Positions 13,224 through 22,510 of a DNA stretch of 23,243 nt are shown one piece after another. Source of the DNA: a virus; the IMG/VR virus record IMGVR_UViG_3300019890_000020, positions 1 to 23,243 of that record. One strand, 5' to 3'. Position numbers and translations under genes: made by a program. Position 1 is the first letter of the stretch. Each line of letters starts with the position of its first letter. The notes beneath the pieces were generated by a model. The model ran no database searches. It was not told the DNA's origin and was given only the letters and a program-made list of their open reading frames with translations.

Positions 13224-15343
13224 CAGGATACCCCACTAGTGAATAGATAAGCTGGTCTATAGCGATACTTGATGGATATTGAGTTGGATTCGGAATCGGC
13301 CTTGGTTTCGAAGTCTCCGCGAGTAGGTATGAATATTCCTCGCATAGGACGTGCCTCTAAGCCTCCAGGTTTAAGGTAAGGCATGAACCCGAGAGGGGTA
13401 AGTCGTGCCCAGGAGGCTTCACCTACCGATTCCCTGAAGCAACCGTCCGAACGAAGTTCCATCTTTTTACCGGCATAGCAGACAGCTCCACGTTCTTCTG
13501 ATTCAGGTTTATTGGCTACAAGATAACCATAAGAGCGTATTTCTTTGTCAGATTCAGTTGCCCCCGCAGCAAGATCTATAGTCCCGGTCTTGCCTTCTTT
13601 CAGCGCCCCGGTTTTATTCAGTGCAGCATCAATGGTGTTTAACGTAGTAACACTTACCGTTCCGGAGTTGTTAGGGGATGAGAAGAAGGCTGCGGTAATT
13701 TCACCTTCTTCGGTGAGGGTAGCCATTATCTTCGTGACACCGTGTCTTTTGGTTCCTATCCCGGCCAAGCCTTTTTTCAGTACGGTTTTGACTCCAGCTA
13801 CACATTTGATGATCTGAAAGTATTGTTCGTTGGCGGCTTCTTGCTTCACAACAAGACCTAGCCAGTTTTCTGCACTGGTGAAACGTAGGACGAAGCCGAA
13901 CATACTACCAGTGGTTCTCTGCGTCCCGATGACGTTGCCCCCGGTATTTTCCATCGTCCCCTGGAAGACCTGATTACCTGGTATGTTCGTGCTGGATACC
14001 GTAAAATTAGCCACGGTGTCACTGAATTCAGCCCTGGTCATGATGGTTGACGTAGCCAGGTTAGGTATTATCGAGATGGACCCTCTATAAGTCAAACCTA
14101 CGGCATCCCCGAAGGATTCGAATTTACCTCCGACAGTAGGAGTCGATCCGGTGACAGCCCCGGGGGCTTCCGGTCCATAGATCTGTTCAAGCACTACAGG
14201 AGAGAAAGCTTCTGATTCCTTCTCGTAAACCAAGGAGAGATACTGCTCGGTAGGCAGGACCCAGAATTTGTCAAGTTCAATTTCCTGATTGGCAGACGTT
14301 GCCCTACCCAGAAGTCTCCATTCCCACGTTTGGTTACCTAAGACAGCCGTTTCAGGACGGCATTCTCCGAGGTTCATGATGCAGAACCCGGCAACCAACG
14401 TAGTGACTACTTCTTCGTTTTCCGTCCAGAAGTCAGAGCCTAAGGCTTTCCACTGAAGTTTTAGATGAATATTTCCGGGGGTAGCGTTCGGGTCCCAGAC
14501 TCTTACCAAGAGATTACGAGGTCCGGTATGAGTCATCTGCCCCGACGCCGTAATTTTAGATCCCAACACAGGTTGATAGGTCGGCACCAGTTTAGACTTG
14601 ACGGTAGCTGCGCCTATGGATCCAGTGCGAGCTCCTGCTTCTGAGTTACCTAGTTTGGTAAGTTCAGAGGCAAGGTACCCCATCTTTGCTGTGTTGGCTC
14701 CTGAGTGATCTCTTGCCTCGATGGCAGAGATGGCTCCATGCCAGTCTCCTGAGGTACCGGCGTTTTTGTTTTCGATTTCCAGACGCAGGAGACCGGGGGC
14801 GGTACCGATAGGTTCAACGATTTCCCATTCGACGTCATGCCCATTAGAAACCGTGACTGCGTTGCCTTCCACTTCTTCGGTGGCGTAGAAGTAGGGGCTA
14901 CACGTCATGACAAGAGTGACCTCGGGAGCCGCCCCCCTGTGTCCCATGTACCACCCATCCACTCCGGTCAGGGATGCTTTGTAGACTATCGCGCCTACAG
15001 CACGTTTGAACTGACCGCGGGAATCCATGATGCGCTTGATCCAACCCCCAGATTCTTGGAGGGTGTTTACCTTGGCCTGTAGTTTGCTCAAGGCTTCTGC
15101 AAATGAGATGCCACCTTCTCGGGTAACAAGCAATTTCATGGTGACAGTTCGGTTGGGAGGGTGTCGTTCAGCAGGAATTTCACCAAGTTCCTGTTTGACC
15201 ATAAAGAGTTCTATATCCGAGTCGCCCCAGTTGGCTTCGCGAACATGGATGCCAAGTTTGTCGAGTTCCAGCGCTACGCGCCCCGAGATGAACTCGGATG
15301 AATCTATTACCGCAGTTTCGGTACTTCCCATTACTGATGGCAT
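13223..15343 (-). CDS. Large minor tail protein (distal tail-like N-terminus)
   Basis: A 706-aa protein coded directly after the tape measure gene, where siphophages encode the distal tail (Dit) protein. The first 200 residues fit a Dit-type beta domain: strands with a conserved TMKLLVTREGG, then a PYFYATEEVE stretch typical of Dit or minor tail proteins. The rest is repeated beta-sandwich-like sequence (around 200-370 and 420-600) that could be carbohydrate- or surface-binding, as in evolved Dit proteins with inserted lectin-like modules. No catalytic motif is seen. The start overlaps the tape measure stop (TGATG); MGS five residues in is an alternative start. The receptor-binding role is inference. 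Confidence 0.7.
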   Translation of the reverse strand: MPSVMGSTETAVIDSSEFISGRVALELDKLGIHVREANWGDSDIELFMVKQELGEIPAERHPPNRTVTMKLLVTREGGISFAEALSKLQAKVNTLQESGGWIKRIMDSRGQFKRAVGAIVYKASLTGVDGWYMGHRGAAPEVTLVMTCSPYFYATEEVEGNAVTVSNGHDVEWEIVEPIGTAPGLLRLEIENKNAGTSGDWHGAISAIEARDHSGANTAKMGYLASELTKLGNSEAGARTGSIGAATVKSKLVPTYQPVLGSKITASGQMTHTGPRNLLVRVWDPNATPGNIHLKLQWKALGSDFWTENEEVVTTLVAGFCIMNLGECRPETAVLGNQTWEWRLLGRATSANQEIELDKFWVLPTEQYLSLVYEKESEAFSPVVLEQIYGPEAPGAVTGSTPTVGGKFESFGDAVGLTYRGSISIIPNLATSTIMTRAEFSDTVANFTVSSTNIPGNQVFQGTMENTGGNVIGTQRTTGSMFGFVLRFTSAENWLGLVVKQEAANEQYFQIIKCVAGVKTVLKKGLAGIGTKRHGVTKIMATLTEEGEITAAFFSSPNNSGTVSVTTLNTIDAALNKTGALKEGKTGTIDLAAGATESDKEIRSYGYLVANKPESEERGAVCYAGKKMELRSDGCFRESVGEASWARLTPLGFMPYLKPGGLEARPMRGIFIPTRGDFETKADSESNSISIKYRYRPAYLFTSGVS

Positions 15344-18300
15344 CAGCGCGTAGCCCCTCCTGGCGTTCTCGATCGAGTAGCCGTGGTCGCCTGCTTTCGG
15401 GTAACTTTCGTGATCTCTGCCTCGGTGTCGAATGCTCTACCGTTGGCACGACCGGTGACTCTGTTGTCTGCCTCGTGGAACTCGATCTTTTCGAAGTTGA
15501 CCCCAGGTTTGCCGGAGGCTGCTACCACGCTGCGTCTTTCGGCGTTGCTGACTACGTTGGATCCGTTAGGCAGTAAGACTGTCTCTGCCCCGTTCTCGCC
15601 GACCGTAGCAGCTACCAGGCCTCCTTTGGCAAAGGCTCCTGCGTTAGCTATTGCAGAGACGGACTGCATAGACGCCATCACAGGGGATTGAGCCTGCAAC
15701 GTGAGCAGGTTCCTTTGGAGTTCTTCGTTGATTACTTTCTGGTCTGCGAGCTGTTCTTCGGTGTTCTCTTTGGCAAAGACGTTGCCCGGTAGGCCGGAGA
15801 TCGCTTCTTCGGTCCCCTTGAGTGCCTCAGCCCACTGAGTGATTTCTTCGAGGTTGCCAGAGGCCTCTGCTTCTCCTAGCCGTTCAATGTCGAGGGATTT
15901 CTCTCGTTCGAGGACTGCGAGGTTATCCTCTTCTCCCGGGGTAAGTTCGGCTAGCGCCATCGCTGCTTCGATTTCCTTCATCGCCTTCATCGGAAGAGCA
16001 CGTTTTTCTGCGTCCGATTCGGTGAAGGCTTCTATGTGCGGATGCAGAGCTTCATCGATAGCCTTCAGCTGTTGCTCGGTGGCAAAGAGTTCTCCACCGA
16101 TTTCATCCATCGGGGGAGCATGGTTCATCTTGTCCAGAGGACCCCCTAGGCCCTGGACCGTCTGGAGACCGAGAAAGTTCTGGTTACCGGCGGATCCCCC
16201 ACTGGAGTAGATGGCGAAGGCGGTGCTGGACAACCCTTCCCTCTGCGTTTCTAGAGTGGGGATAACTTCGTTCAACACGGATTCCTGACGTCCGAATCGG
16301 GTGACGTCTCGTTCTATCCCCTTGACAGCCTTTTCGTCTCCATGAATCTTCTGGTTCGTGTCGTTGATCTTTTCGTTGATAGCTTTTATGGAGTCGTGGC
16401 TGGCTGAGCCCGTATTGTTGATTGCGTGTTGCTTGTCTGAGATCTGAGCTCGAAGGCTTGCCTCTTCTTGGTGAACAGCCGCCGTCTGCTTGGCGCCTTC
16501 TGCCTTGGACAGTTGGTGTTCAAGCTGCTTCTGTTCTTTTTCAAGAGCCTGGGTGTTTTGATTCTTGGCAAGTTCGATGGTGCGAATTTCGGATTCGAAC
16601 TTCTTGACTTCCTCTTCGAAGTCCTTGATCTTCTTTTCGACCTCACGTTTGTGCTTTTCAGCCTGGCGGATATCCTTCATCACTTCGGTCAGTTGCTTCT
16701 TCGAGGACTTGAAGATCTTGATTACATAATCTTTCTTGCCTTCGACTATGTCGTGAGCCGTGAGCAACTGATTGCGCAGTCCTACCAGAGAGCCGAGCTT
16801 GGAGTTCAGCCACTGCCCGTCGGTTTTGTTGTTGAATTTACCCTGGACCAGCCATTCAGTGGCTTTGCCTTCTTTTTCCAGCTTTTCGATATCCTTCGCA
16901 GGAGCTACTTCGGTTTTGTCGAGGGATTCTGCGTTGGTAGCGTATTCTCCATATTTTTCAACGTTCGTGGTCATGCTAGCCAGCTTGCTGAGCTGGGCTC
17001 CTTTGATGCCGATACCTTCGATAGTATTCAGGAGGGGTTTGACCTTGGCTTCTGCTTTGACGATAGGCCCGGTTTTTTTGGCCCCTGCTCCTTTGACTAT
17101 CCCTTCGATGTCTTTGATCGGGTGCGCTACGCCACCTTTCTGCAACCCCATGGAGAAGGCCTTTTCAGCGCCTTCTTCACGGTTAGCCTGATTCTCGGTA
17201 GGAACGTAAGGCTTCTCCCATTCTTCCATGAAGTAGACAGCGGCTTGTGCTGCACTGTCAGAGGAGTTCAGCCCCGAGATGATTCCACTGGAGATATGTT
17301 CCAGAGCAAAGACCATTTGGAATGATGGGTCTCCCCACGGCTTACCTGCGGCTTGTGCTGCGGCTTGCTCAGAAGCCAGGGAGATTTCGCCTGCCGTAAA
17401 TCCTAGTAGACCGCCACCTCCACTACCTACTGCTTCGGGGTCCCATCCTGACTCTTGCCACGCATTACCCAAGATACCTGCGGCACCTATCTTGTTCAAA
17501 CCGTTGGCGAGTAGGGTTTTACCAGCTGCCTCTACCGCGTTGTTCCCCTGAATTTCGGTGAACTTACCGCCGATGCTGGATCCGGTAGGAGCTTTCTTGG
17601 CGATGTATTCATTAGCCGCTTTGTAGACCTGAGTCAAGGCCTCGTTGCCCAGTTCAGAGAGTTGACCGTCGGGTCCACCCATACTGACTTTTCCGATCTT
17701 GGGAACCACAGAGGAGGCGGAGTTGAGGTTACCTGCGCCGCCCGACCCCATCACAGAGGCCAGCGCCTTTGCCGTCTGTTCACCGAAGAGTTGAACGTGG
17801 TTTACCTCTTCTGCCGATTCGGGATAGAACGGACGGTACAGTCCTGCTTCTTTGAGTTGAGCTTCCTTGGCTGCAAACATCGAGTCTCGTAGGGAAGACC
17901 CGATGCCGATGTCGGCAGCTTCTCCCTTGGTGTGTGGGTCATCGGGGAATCCTCCGACTTCCACGGAATGTTGTGGGGAGCGATATCCTGAGATGACGTA
18001 GACGACTTCGGAGATCTCTTGCGAATACTTGTTAAGGTCCGCAAGAATCTGAGGCTCCTTACCTACACTCATGTTGACCCCGGAGTTGAGGACGACTCCG
18101 CCTGCTGCGAAAGCACCCCCTTCTTGGAACCGGGGTACTGCGTTGTTGATCGCTTCTAGTTGCCCGAGCTTCTTGGAAGCATTACGGTTGAGAACGTGAA
18201 CGATCTCTCCGGGCTCCACCATAGCCGTCAGAGGTACCTTGTCGCCAGCGCCGCTTCCAGGTACGACGATACCTCCTGTCTGTTTATGGGCTTTGTGTCC

Positions 18301-21300
18301 TTCTTTGGTCTTGCCTTTCGCCCCTTTGGTATGGAAATGTACGTTGCTCACCCCCATGGAACCAAGGGCTTCTTGCAACTCTTCCATCAAGGTGTTGATC
18401 CCTGACACGCCTTCTTTACTGAAGGATTCGACAGACCCTTCAGCACCTTCCAGTTCCTTCTTCACTCCTCCGTGGAAAGAGTTGAAGGCTCGGCCCGCCC
18501 GCTGTAGTACCTGTTCCGTGTGACTCATGTGAGTCTGGGTGACTTCGTCCATCTGCGGTACGAGGGCGATATAGTCTTTGCCCCATTTATGTTGGGCTTC
18601 GGACATTTCGTGGTAGAGCTTGGCTTGGCCCGGTGCAAGCTGGTGGAGAACCTTGAATGCCCCGTGAAGTTTTTCCTGCGTTTCCACCAGTTCTTCTTCG
18701 GCCTTGAGAAGATGTTCGATGGATTCCGTACTGTGACCCTGAGCTTCCCGTTCTTCCTTCCTGTGTTCAACTTTTTCCCGCATCCCCTTGAGCAAGGGTT
18801 TGTCGGTGTTAACCATTTCTTTGGCTTTTACGATCGCAAGTTCCTGCGACGTAGTCGTCAGGGATTCTGCCGACGCCCAAGCCTGCGTGGCTTCTTTGTT
18901 GGCTTTGCGAGCTTCGGCCAGTTCGATTTCTGCATCGTGAGCGTGCTTGCTGATCGGCCCGTACTTCTTCACTACTTCGTTCAAGTTCTTCTGGGCCTCT
19001 CGTACATCGTTCGCAGCTTTTCTGCTGTGGCTTCTGTCGGAGGCCAGCTTCTTTTCGGCCGATTCCATCCCTGACATCGCGCCTTTGAACTGAGACTCTA
19101 CGGTTCGGGCGTGCTTGATTTCGGCTTCCAGTCGTTCTGCGAATGGATGCTTGGGAGAGGACTCGAACAGTTTGCTCAAAAGCTCCCCGCCCAGAGAGCC
19201 TAGGCCTACACCGATCATGGCTCCTACAGGACCTCCGATGAAGAATCCTGCCAGGCCTCCTACGATAGATCCACCCGCCTCGAACCCGGCCTCCTTGAGA
19301 TGGTTTTTGCCTTTGTCCATCAAAGAGGTTACGAGATTGATTACTCCGTAGGCTGCGAAGGCTGCCGGGATTACACTGGCCATGCCTCCTACCAGGGTAG
19401 ACCCGAGTTTGCCCCCGGCTTTCTCTACACTCGCAGCGTCTTTGGTTATCGCGTTGGTGGGGGTACGTCCGAAGAGTGACATCTGAGATCCTGCGGCCGT
19501 GCCTGCCTCAGGTATGTCCATGGCCAACTGACTTTTATTATGGGTAAGGATCTCTCCGGTCGCGGCGTTTACCCCTGCTGCCTCGGACGTGCTGGATGCC
19601 GCGGCCTGCACTGCCTCGAAGGACGCAGCCAGCTCCGCGTTGCTGACGGACAGTGCCTCGTTGGACGCCACAAGTTTAGCGTTGGACACCTCCTGTGCTG
19701 AGAGCTTGGCAGGTAGTAACCCGATCTGTTGCCAGAGCCAACTGAGGACCGGCCTGAGCAACCCCATTTTTGCCGCAATCACAGCAATGCCTAGCGCCCA
19801 CTTGGCAAGAGGCCCGGTCTGCTCGAAGGCTTCCAGCACCTTGGCAATGACTATCAGGACTGCCGTGGCAGCATGGACCAGAGGAGGGGCTACCTCCATG
19901 TAGACCTGACGGAAGATAGTCACAAGAGGGGGAACAAGTTTCAGCAGTGCGAGGATCTCTTCCTTATGGATGGCGAAGATGTTGTGTAGTTCTCCACTGC
20001 CCTCGGTAGACGTGACCCACTCATCTGCCTTGTTGATCATTTCATCTAGGGCGATGACGATAGCGCTGCCCGTGTGAGCATCGTTGCTGAAGATATCTGC
20101 GAGCAGCCCTCCTACGTCCTTGAGGAAGCCCATCCACAGGTGGAAGTCAGCGATGAGGTTTTCAATGTGTTCTTCCCAGGTGGCGAAGTTCTGGGGTTCA
20201 TTCCATTTAGTGAAGAACTGGTCTAGGGATTCAGTGAAGCCTCCCGTGAACTTCGATGCGTCTGCCACGGTTTTGAGGATGAACTCGATAGCCTGGGTGA
20301 AGGCATGGATGGACGTAGGGAGATCTTGTTTGAACTTGTTCTCAAGCTGGTCGAAGACTCCCATACCTTCGGGACCCTTGAGCCATGCGAACAGAGGCTT
20401 GATGTCCTTGTTGATAATCGTCAGGTTGTCTTCGGCCGCTCCTGCGATTTTAGGGACGAACGCTTCGGCCACGTTAAGGCCTTGATTGTCCAGGTGCGCA
20501 GACTTTTTCCTCGCCCCAGCCGTGTCGACCTTGAAGATTTTTTCCAGGTGTTTGGCATGTTCACCCAGTTTGAGCTCGGCTTCTCCTGCCGGACCGGCTT
20601 CTCGCATTGCTTCATTGAAGGCTTTCTGTGCGGTGCGCGCCTGAGTGGAGTAGTAACCATACTGTTTGATGGCTTCATTCCAGTTGGTCTGCGCTTCCGT
20701 GATCTTCTTGGTGGCAGCTATCGTGGCTGCTCCTACCAGTGCATCTGATCCTCCGCCCACAGCCATCTTGCCCAAGGCGCCTGCTGCCAGTAATCCACCT
20801 CCGGCCGAGGCAGCCACAGCTGACCCTGCTACTCCTCCCAGGGATAGTGCGAAGTGCTCTGCCCCGAATCCTGCAAATGACCCTAGGGAACCTGCGCCCG
20901 GAAGTCTCCCTCCGCCCGTAGCAAGCCTAGCCCACCAGGGGGCGGGGAATCGTCCTCTGCCTCCACCTGAGTGTCCGGTGAGTAGCTGGCTCAGATCTAT
21001 ACCAAGTCCGGAGTTATCAGATGCCGAGCTGGTGCGGCCTCTACCCGAGTTCATCACCTGCAACATCTGGATGAGCTTCTGGATATCGTTGGAACCCGAC
21101 GAGCTGGTTCCTCCGAAGAAGTTCGGGTGGCCCCTGTCCCACTGGCGAATAGAGGTCATGTTCTTGGTTATAGCTGCTGCCGATAACCCAGCATCTGCTC
21201 CAACGTTTCCTCCGGCCCTGCTGGCGGCCGTGGTACCTGCTGTACCTGCTAGACCCTTGAGAGCATCGTCGTTGACCTCTATGCGTACCTCTTGGACTAT

Positions 21301-21483
21301 CGGTACGGCGGTGGCAGCGCGTAGCTCGTCGATTTTTTTATGGGTGTTATCGATCGACACCCCTGCCGCCTCAACGGTTCCAGCCACTTTCGTCCACTGC
21401 TTATTATAAACAGAGAGTTCGGAGTTGGCCTTGTTAAGACCATCTATAGTGACCTTCGCGCTGAGGATGACGGCAGGGAGCAT
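15343..21483 (-). CDS. Tape measure protein with M15 peptidase and tail-lysozyme domains
   Basis: At 2046 aa this is by far the longest gene; it sets tail length and helps DNA entry. Several hydrophobic Gly/Ala-rich segments (about 200-250, 560-590, 695-715, 740-775) could cross membranes. Residues about 1140-1225 match the M15 D-Ala-D-Ala carboxypeptidase fold: SGYRSPQHS, HTKGEAADIGI (zinc His/Asp) and EVNHVQLF (catalytic Glu, zinc His). Residues about 1310-1430 match the phage tail lysozyme domain: AAGILGNAWQESGWDPEA, GGGLLGFTAGE. Residues about 1590-1700 are coiled coil. GENGAETVLLP-NGSNVV near the C-terminus is typical of tape measures, with a related loop near 1090 (VEPGEIVHVLN). At roughly 0.15 nm per residue a tail near 300 nm is expected. 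Confidence 0.93.
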   Translation of the reverse strand: MLPAVILSAKVTIDGLNKANSELSVYNKQWTKVAGTVEAAGVSIDNTHKKIDELRAATAVPIVQEVRIEVNDDALKGLAGTAGTTAASRAGGNVGADAGLSAAAITKNMTSIRQWDRGHPNFFGGTSSSGSNDIQKLIQMLQVMNSGRGRTSSASDNSGLGIDLSQLLTGHSGGGRGRFPAPWWARLATGGGRLPGAGSLGSFAGFGAEHFALSLGGVAGSAVAASAGGGLLAAGALGKMAVGGGSDALVGAATIAATKKITEAQTNWNEAIKQYGYYSTQARTAQKAFNEAMREAGPAGEAELKLGEHAKHLEKIFKVDTAGARKKSAHLDNQGLNVAEAFVPKIAGAAEDNLTIINKDIKPLFAWLKGPEGMGVFDQLENKFKQDLPTSIHAFTQAIEFILKTVADASKFTGGFTESLDQFFTKWNEPQNFATWEEHIENLIADFHLWMGFLKDVGGLLADIFSNDAHTGSAIVIALDEMINKADEWVTSTEGSGELHNIFAIHKEEILALLKLVPPLVTIFRQVYMEVAPPLVHAATAVLIVIAKVLEAFEQTGPLAKWALGIAVIAAKMGLLRPVLSWLWQQIGLLPAKLSAQEVSNAKLVASNEALSVSNAELAASFEAVQAAASSTSEAAGVNAATGEILTHNKSQLAMDIPEAGTAAGSQMSLFGRTPTNAITKDAASVEKAGGKLGSTLVGGMASVIPAAFAAYGVINLVTSLMDKGKNHLKEAGFEAGGSIVGGLAGFFIGGPVGAMIGVGLGSLGGELLSKLFESSPKHPFAERLEAEIKHARTVESQFKGAMSGMESAEKKLASDRSHSRKAANDVREAQKNLNEVVKKYGPISKHAHDAEIELAEARKANKEATQAWASAESLTTTSQELAIVKAKEMVNTDKPLLKGMREKVEHRKEEREAQGHSTESIEHLLKAEEELVETQEKLHGAFKVLHQLAPGQAKLYHEMSEAQHKWGKDYIALVPQMDEVTQTHMSHTEQVLQRAGRAFNSFHGGVKKELEGAEGSVESFSKEGVSGINTLMEELQEALGSMGVSNVHFHTKGAKGKTKEGHKAHKQTGGIVVPGSGAGDKVPLTAMVEPGEIVHVLNRNASKKLGQLEAINNAVPRFQEGGAFAAGGVVLNSGVNMSVGKEPQILADLNKYSQEISEVVYVISGYRSPQHSVEVGGFPDDPHTKGEAADIGIGSSLRDSMFAAKEAQLKEAGLYRPFYPESAEEVNHVQLFGEQTAKALASVMGSGGAGNLNSASSVVPKIGKVSMGGPDGQLSELGNEALTQVYKAANEYIAKKAPTGSSIGGKFTEIQGNNAVEAAGKTLLANGLNKIGAAGILGNAWQESGWDPEAVGSGGGGLLGFTAGEISLASEQAAAQAAGKPWGDPSFQMVFALEHISSGIISGLNSSDSAAQAAVYFMEEWEKPYVPTENQANREEGAEKAFSMGLQKGGVAHPIKDIEGIVKGAGAKKTGPIVKAEAKVKPLLNTIEGIGIKGAQLSKLASMTTNVEKYGEYATNAESLDKTEVAPAKDIEKLEKEGKATEWLVQGKFNNKTDGQWLNSKLGSLVGLRNQLLTAHDIVEGKKDYVIKIFKSSKKQLTEVMKDIRQAEKHKREVEKKIKDFEEEVKKFESEIRTIELAKNQNTQALEKEQKQLEHQLSKAEGAKQTAAVHQEEASLRAQISDKQHAINNTGSASHDSIKAINEKINDTNQKIHGDEKAVKGIERDVTRFGRQESVLNEVIPTLETQREGLSSTAFAIYSSGGSAGNQNFLGLQTVQGLGGPLDKMNHAPPMDEIGGELFATEQQLKAIDEALHPHIEAFTESDAEKRALPMKAMKEIEAAMALAELTPGEEDNLAVLEREKSLDIERLGEAEASGNLEEITQWAEALKGTEEAISGLPGNVFAKENTEEQLADQKVINEELQRNLLTLQAQSPVMASMQSVSAIANAGAFAKGGLVAATVGENGAETVLLPNGSNVVSNAERRSVVAASGKPGVNFEKIEFHEADNRVTGRANGRAFDTEAEITKVTRKQATTATRSRTPGGATR

Positions 21484-21486
21484 CGA

Positions 21487-21678
21487 TTATCCTTCTTCTT
21501 CTGCTGCGTCGCGTGACTCTTTTGCCAGTTGCTCGTAGAACAGTCTCCAGAGTTCCAACCTCTCTTGACTGATACTATCGAGCATTCCTTCTATGTCGAT
21601 CCAGCCAAGATCACGAGCTAGGAGGTGGTGAAACCGAATTTCGCTCGTCGGATCCGCGAAGATCCTCCTGTGCTTTTT
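21487..21678 (-). CDS. Frameshift extension of the tail assembly chaperone (T part)
   Basis: A 63-codon open frame with no start codon of its own at the expected place. It reads KKHRRIFADPTSEIRFHHLL...RLFYEQLAKESRDAAEEEG and stops 3 nt before the tape measure ATG. FADPTSE-R---L and LW--FYEQL are typical of the second half of siphophage G/GT chaperones. It lies in the +1 (equally -2) frame relative to the upstream 21611-22066 frame and overlaps it by 68 nt. The A6 run at 21679-21674 (CTG AAA AAA G on the - strand) is the most likely slip site. The fused GT protein would bind the tape measure and the tail tube subunits during assembly. Confidence 0.75.
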   Translation of the reverse strand, partial: KKHRRIFADPTSEIRFHHLLARDLGWIDIEGMLDSISQERLELWRLFYEQLAKESRDAAEEEG

Positions 21679-22066
21679 TCAGCTGGTCCTTCTGGATGCC
21701 GGAGTTATCGTCGAGCCATTTGATGACCCGAGCAAACCCTGGCCCGGAAGTCAGGTGCAACTGCCTGACATTCTCGTTGGTGAAATTCGGCTCCTGGACC
21801 CCGAGCTCGAACTGCATGATCTCCATCTCAGCCCAAGCTACAGCCGTTTCACCTTCTCGGATGGCAAACCCACGCTGTTTGATGCGAGCGCTCTCCGATG
21901 CAGTGAACGACCGTAGCTGGACTGAGTAACCCCACTCAGGGATATCGACCCATTCGGTTTTCAGGTCTTTCGGTGCGGCAGAGAGAATCTGCTCGACCGA
22001 TCCTTTAGGGAGCTTGCCGGTCTGAACGTCTTTGACGGTCTGCCCAGCGTTCGGTACCTCTGTCAT
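21611..22066 (-). CDS. Tail assembly chaperone (G part)
   Basis: A 151-aa soluble protein between the major tail protein and the tape measure gene, the standard place of the G-type chaperone. It has a basic, Lys/Pro-containing start, a conserved-looking EWGYSVQLRSFTASESARI segment (compare W---V-VR-LT--E in this family) and a helical C-terminal half. AAGGAGGAATAAAG lies just before ATG 22066. The last 20 residues (RGSDERNSVSPPPSS) are low in complexity, as expected where most ribosomes terminate and a minority shift frame to the T part. It acts in the cytoplasm and is absent from virions in known systems. Confidence 0.85.
   Translation of the reverse strand: MTEVPNAGQTVKDVQTGKLPKGSVEQILSAAPKDLKTEWVDIPEWGYSVQLRSFTASESARIKQRGFAIREGETAVAWAEMEIMQFELGVQEPNFTNENVRQLHLTSGPGFARVIKWLDDNSGIQKDQLKKAQEDLRGSDERNSVSPPPSS
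21674..21679 (-). promoter_or_regulatory. Candidate programmed frameshift site (A6 run)
   Basis: On the - strand the G frame reads CTG AAA AAA GCA. A lysyl-tRNA on the first AAA can move +1 onto AAA and then read AAG in the T frame; a -2 slip from the second AAA reaches the same frame. The usual -1 heptamer is absent, and the -1 frame is closed by a TAG 60 nt on. A homopolymer sequencing error is the main alternative. Confidence 0.5.
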
Positions 22067-22090
22067 CTTTATTCCTCCTTAGTTGTGCTG

Positions 22091-22510
22091 CTATTCCGTG
22101 ATGCGTTCGATACCCTGTTCCCCGACGTTTTTGAAGTTGACCTGCGTCGTGGACGCCTGGCCTACCTGACCCGACAGAGGGTCATAGGAGAACAACAGGG
22201 TTTCCATCTTGTAGAGGGGGTTGGTAGGTGCTTTGACGGCGTTTACCGGGAGCACTTCGACGAAGAAGGGCGTTTCACTCTGCGACAGCGGCCACAGAGT
22301 GGCATCGACCTCTGCCACCTGGTAATCCTGGATAAACGTCACCTGCATGGAACCGTCTCCGAGTCCCTTGCCGGTCTGTTTGTTGACGGCTCCGAAGGTA
22401 GTCAGGTCGACTTCCTCCGACGTGGTCGTGATAGCGACCTGATTTGCCCGGTTGGACAAGGTCACGCCGTTGATGATGATTTTCGGTTTCCTGAGGATGA
22501 ACTTTGCCAT
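22091..22510 (-). CDS. Major tail (tube) protein
   Basis: A 139-aa soluble protein of the compact tail-tube type. It begins MAKFILRKPKIIINGVTLSNRANQVAITTTSEEVDLTTFG, a pattern common to small siphophage tube proteins (a hydrophobic strand, then -G--LS--A--V---TS-EEVD-T-FG). It continues with a conserved-looking SMQVTFIQDYQ and an SYDPLSGQVGQASTTQVNF strand pair. It precedes the chaperone and tape measure genes, the standard order. GGAAGGG lies upstream of ATG 22510, which directly follows the preceding TAA. It should be the most abundant tail protein. Confidence 0.85.
   Translation of the reverse strand: MAKFILRKPKIIINGVTLSNRANQVAITTTSEEVDLTTFGAVNKQTGKGLGDGSMQVTFIQDYQVAEVDATLWPLSQSETPFFVEVLPVNAVKAPTNPLYKMETLLFSYDPLSGQVGQASTTQVNFKNVGEQGIERITE

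Noticed and set aside
16468-17325. 285-aa + strand open frame inside the tape measure region
   Set aside because: It is antisense to continuous tape measure coding sequence (coiled coil and tail-lysozyme region) and gives Phe/Leu-rich shadow sequence.
20666-21409. 247-aa Ala/Pro-rich + strand open frame
   Set aside because: It is the antisense shadow of Gly/Ala-rich tape measure codons.
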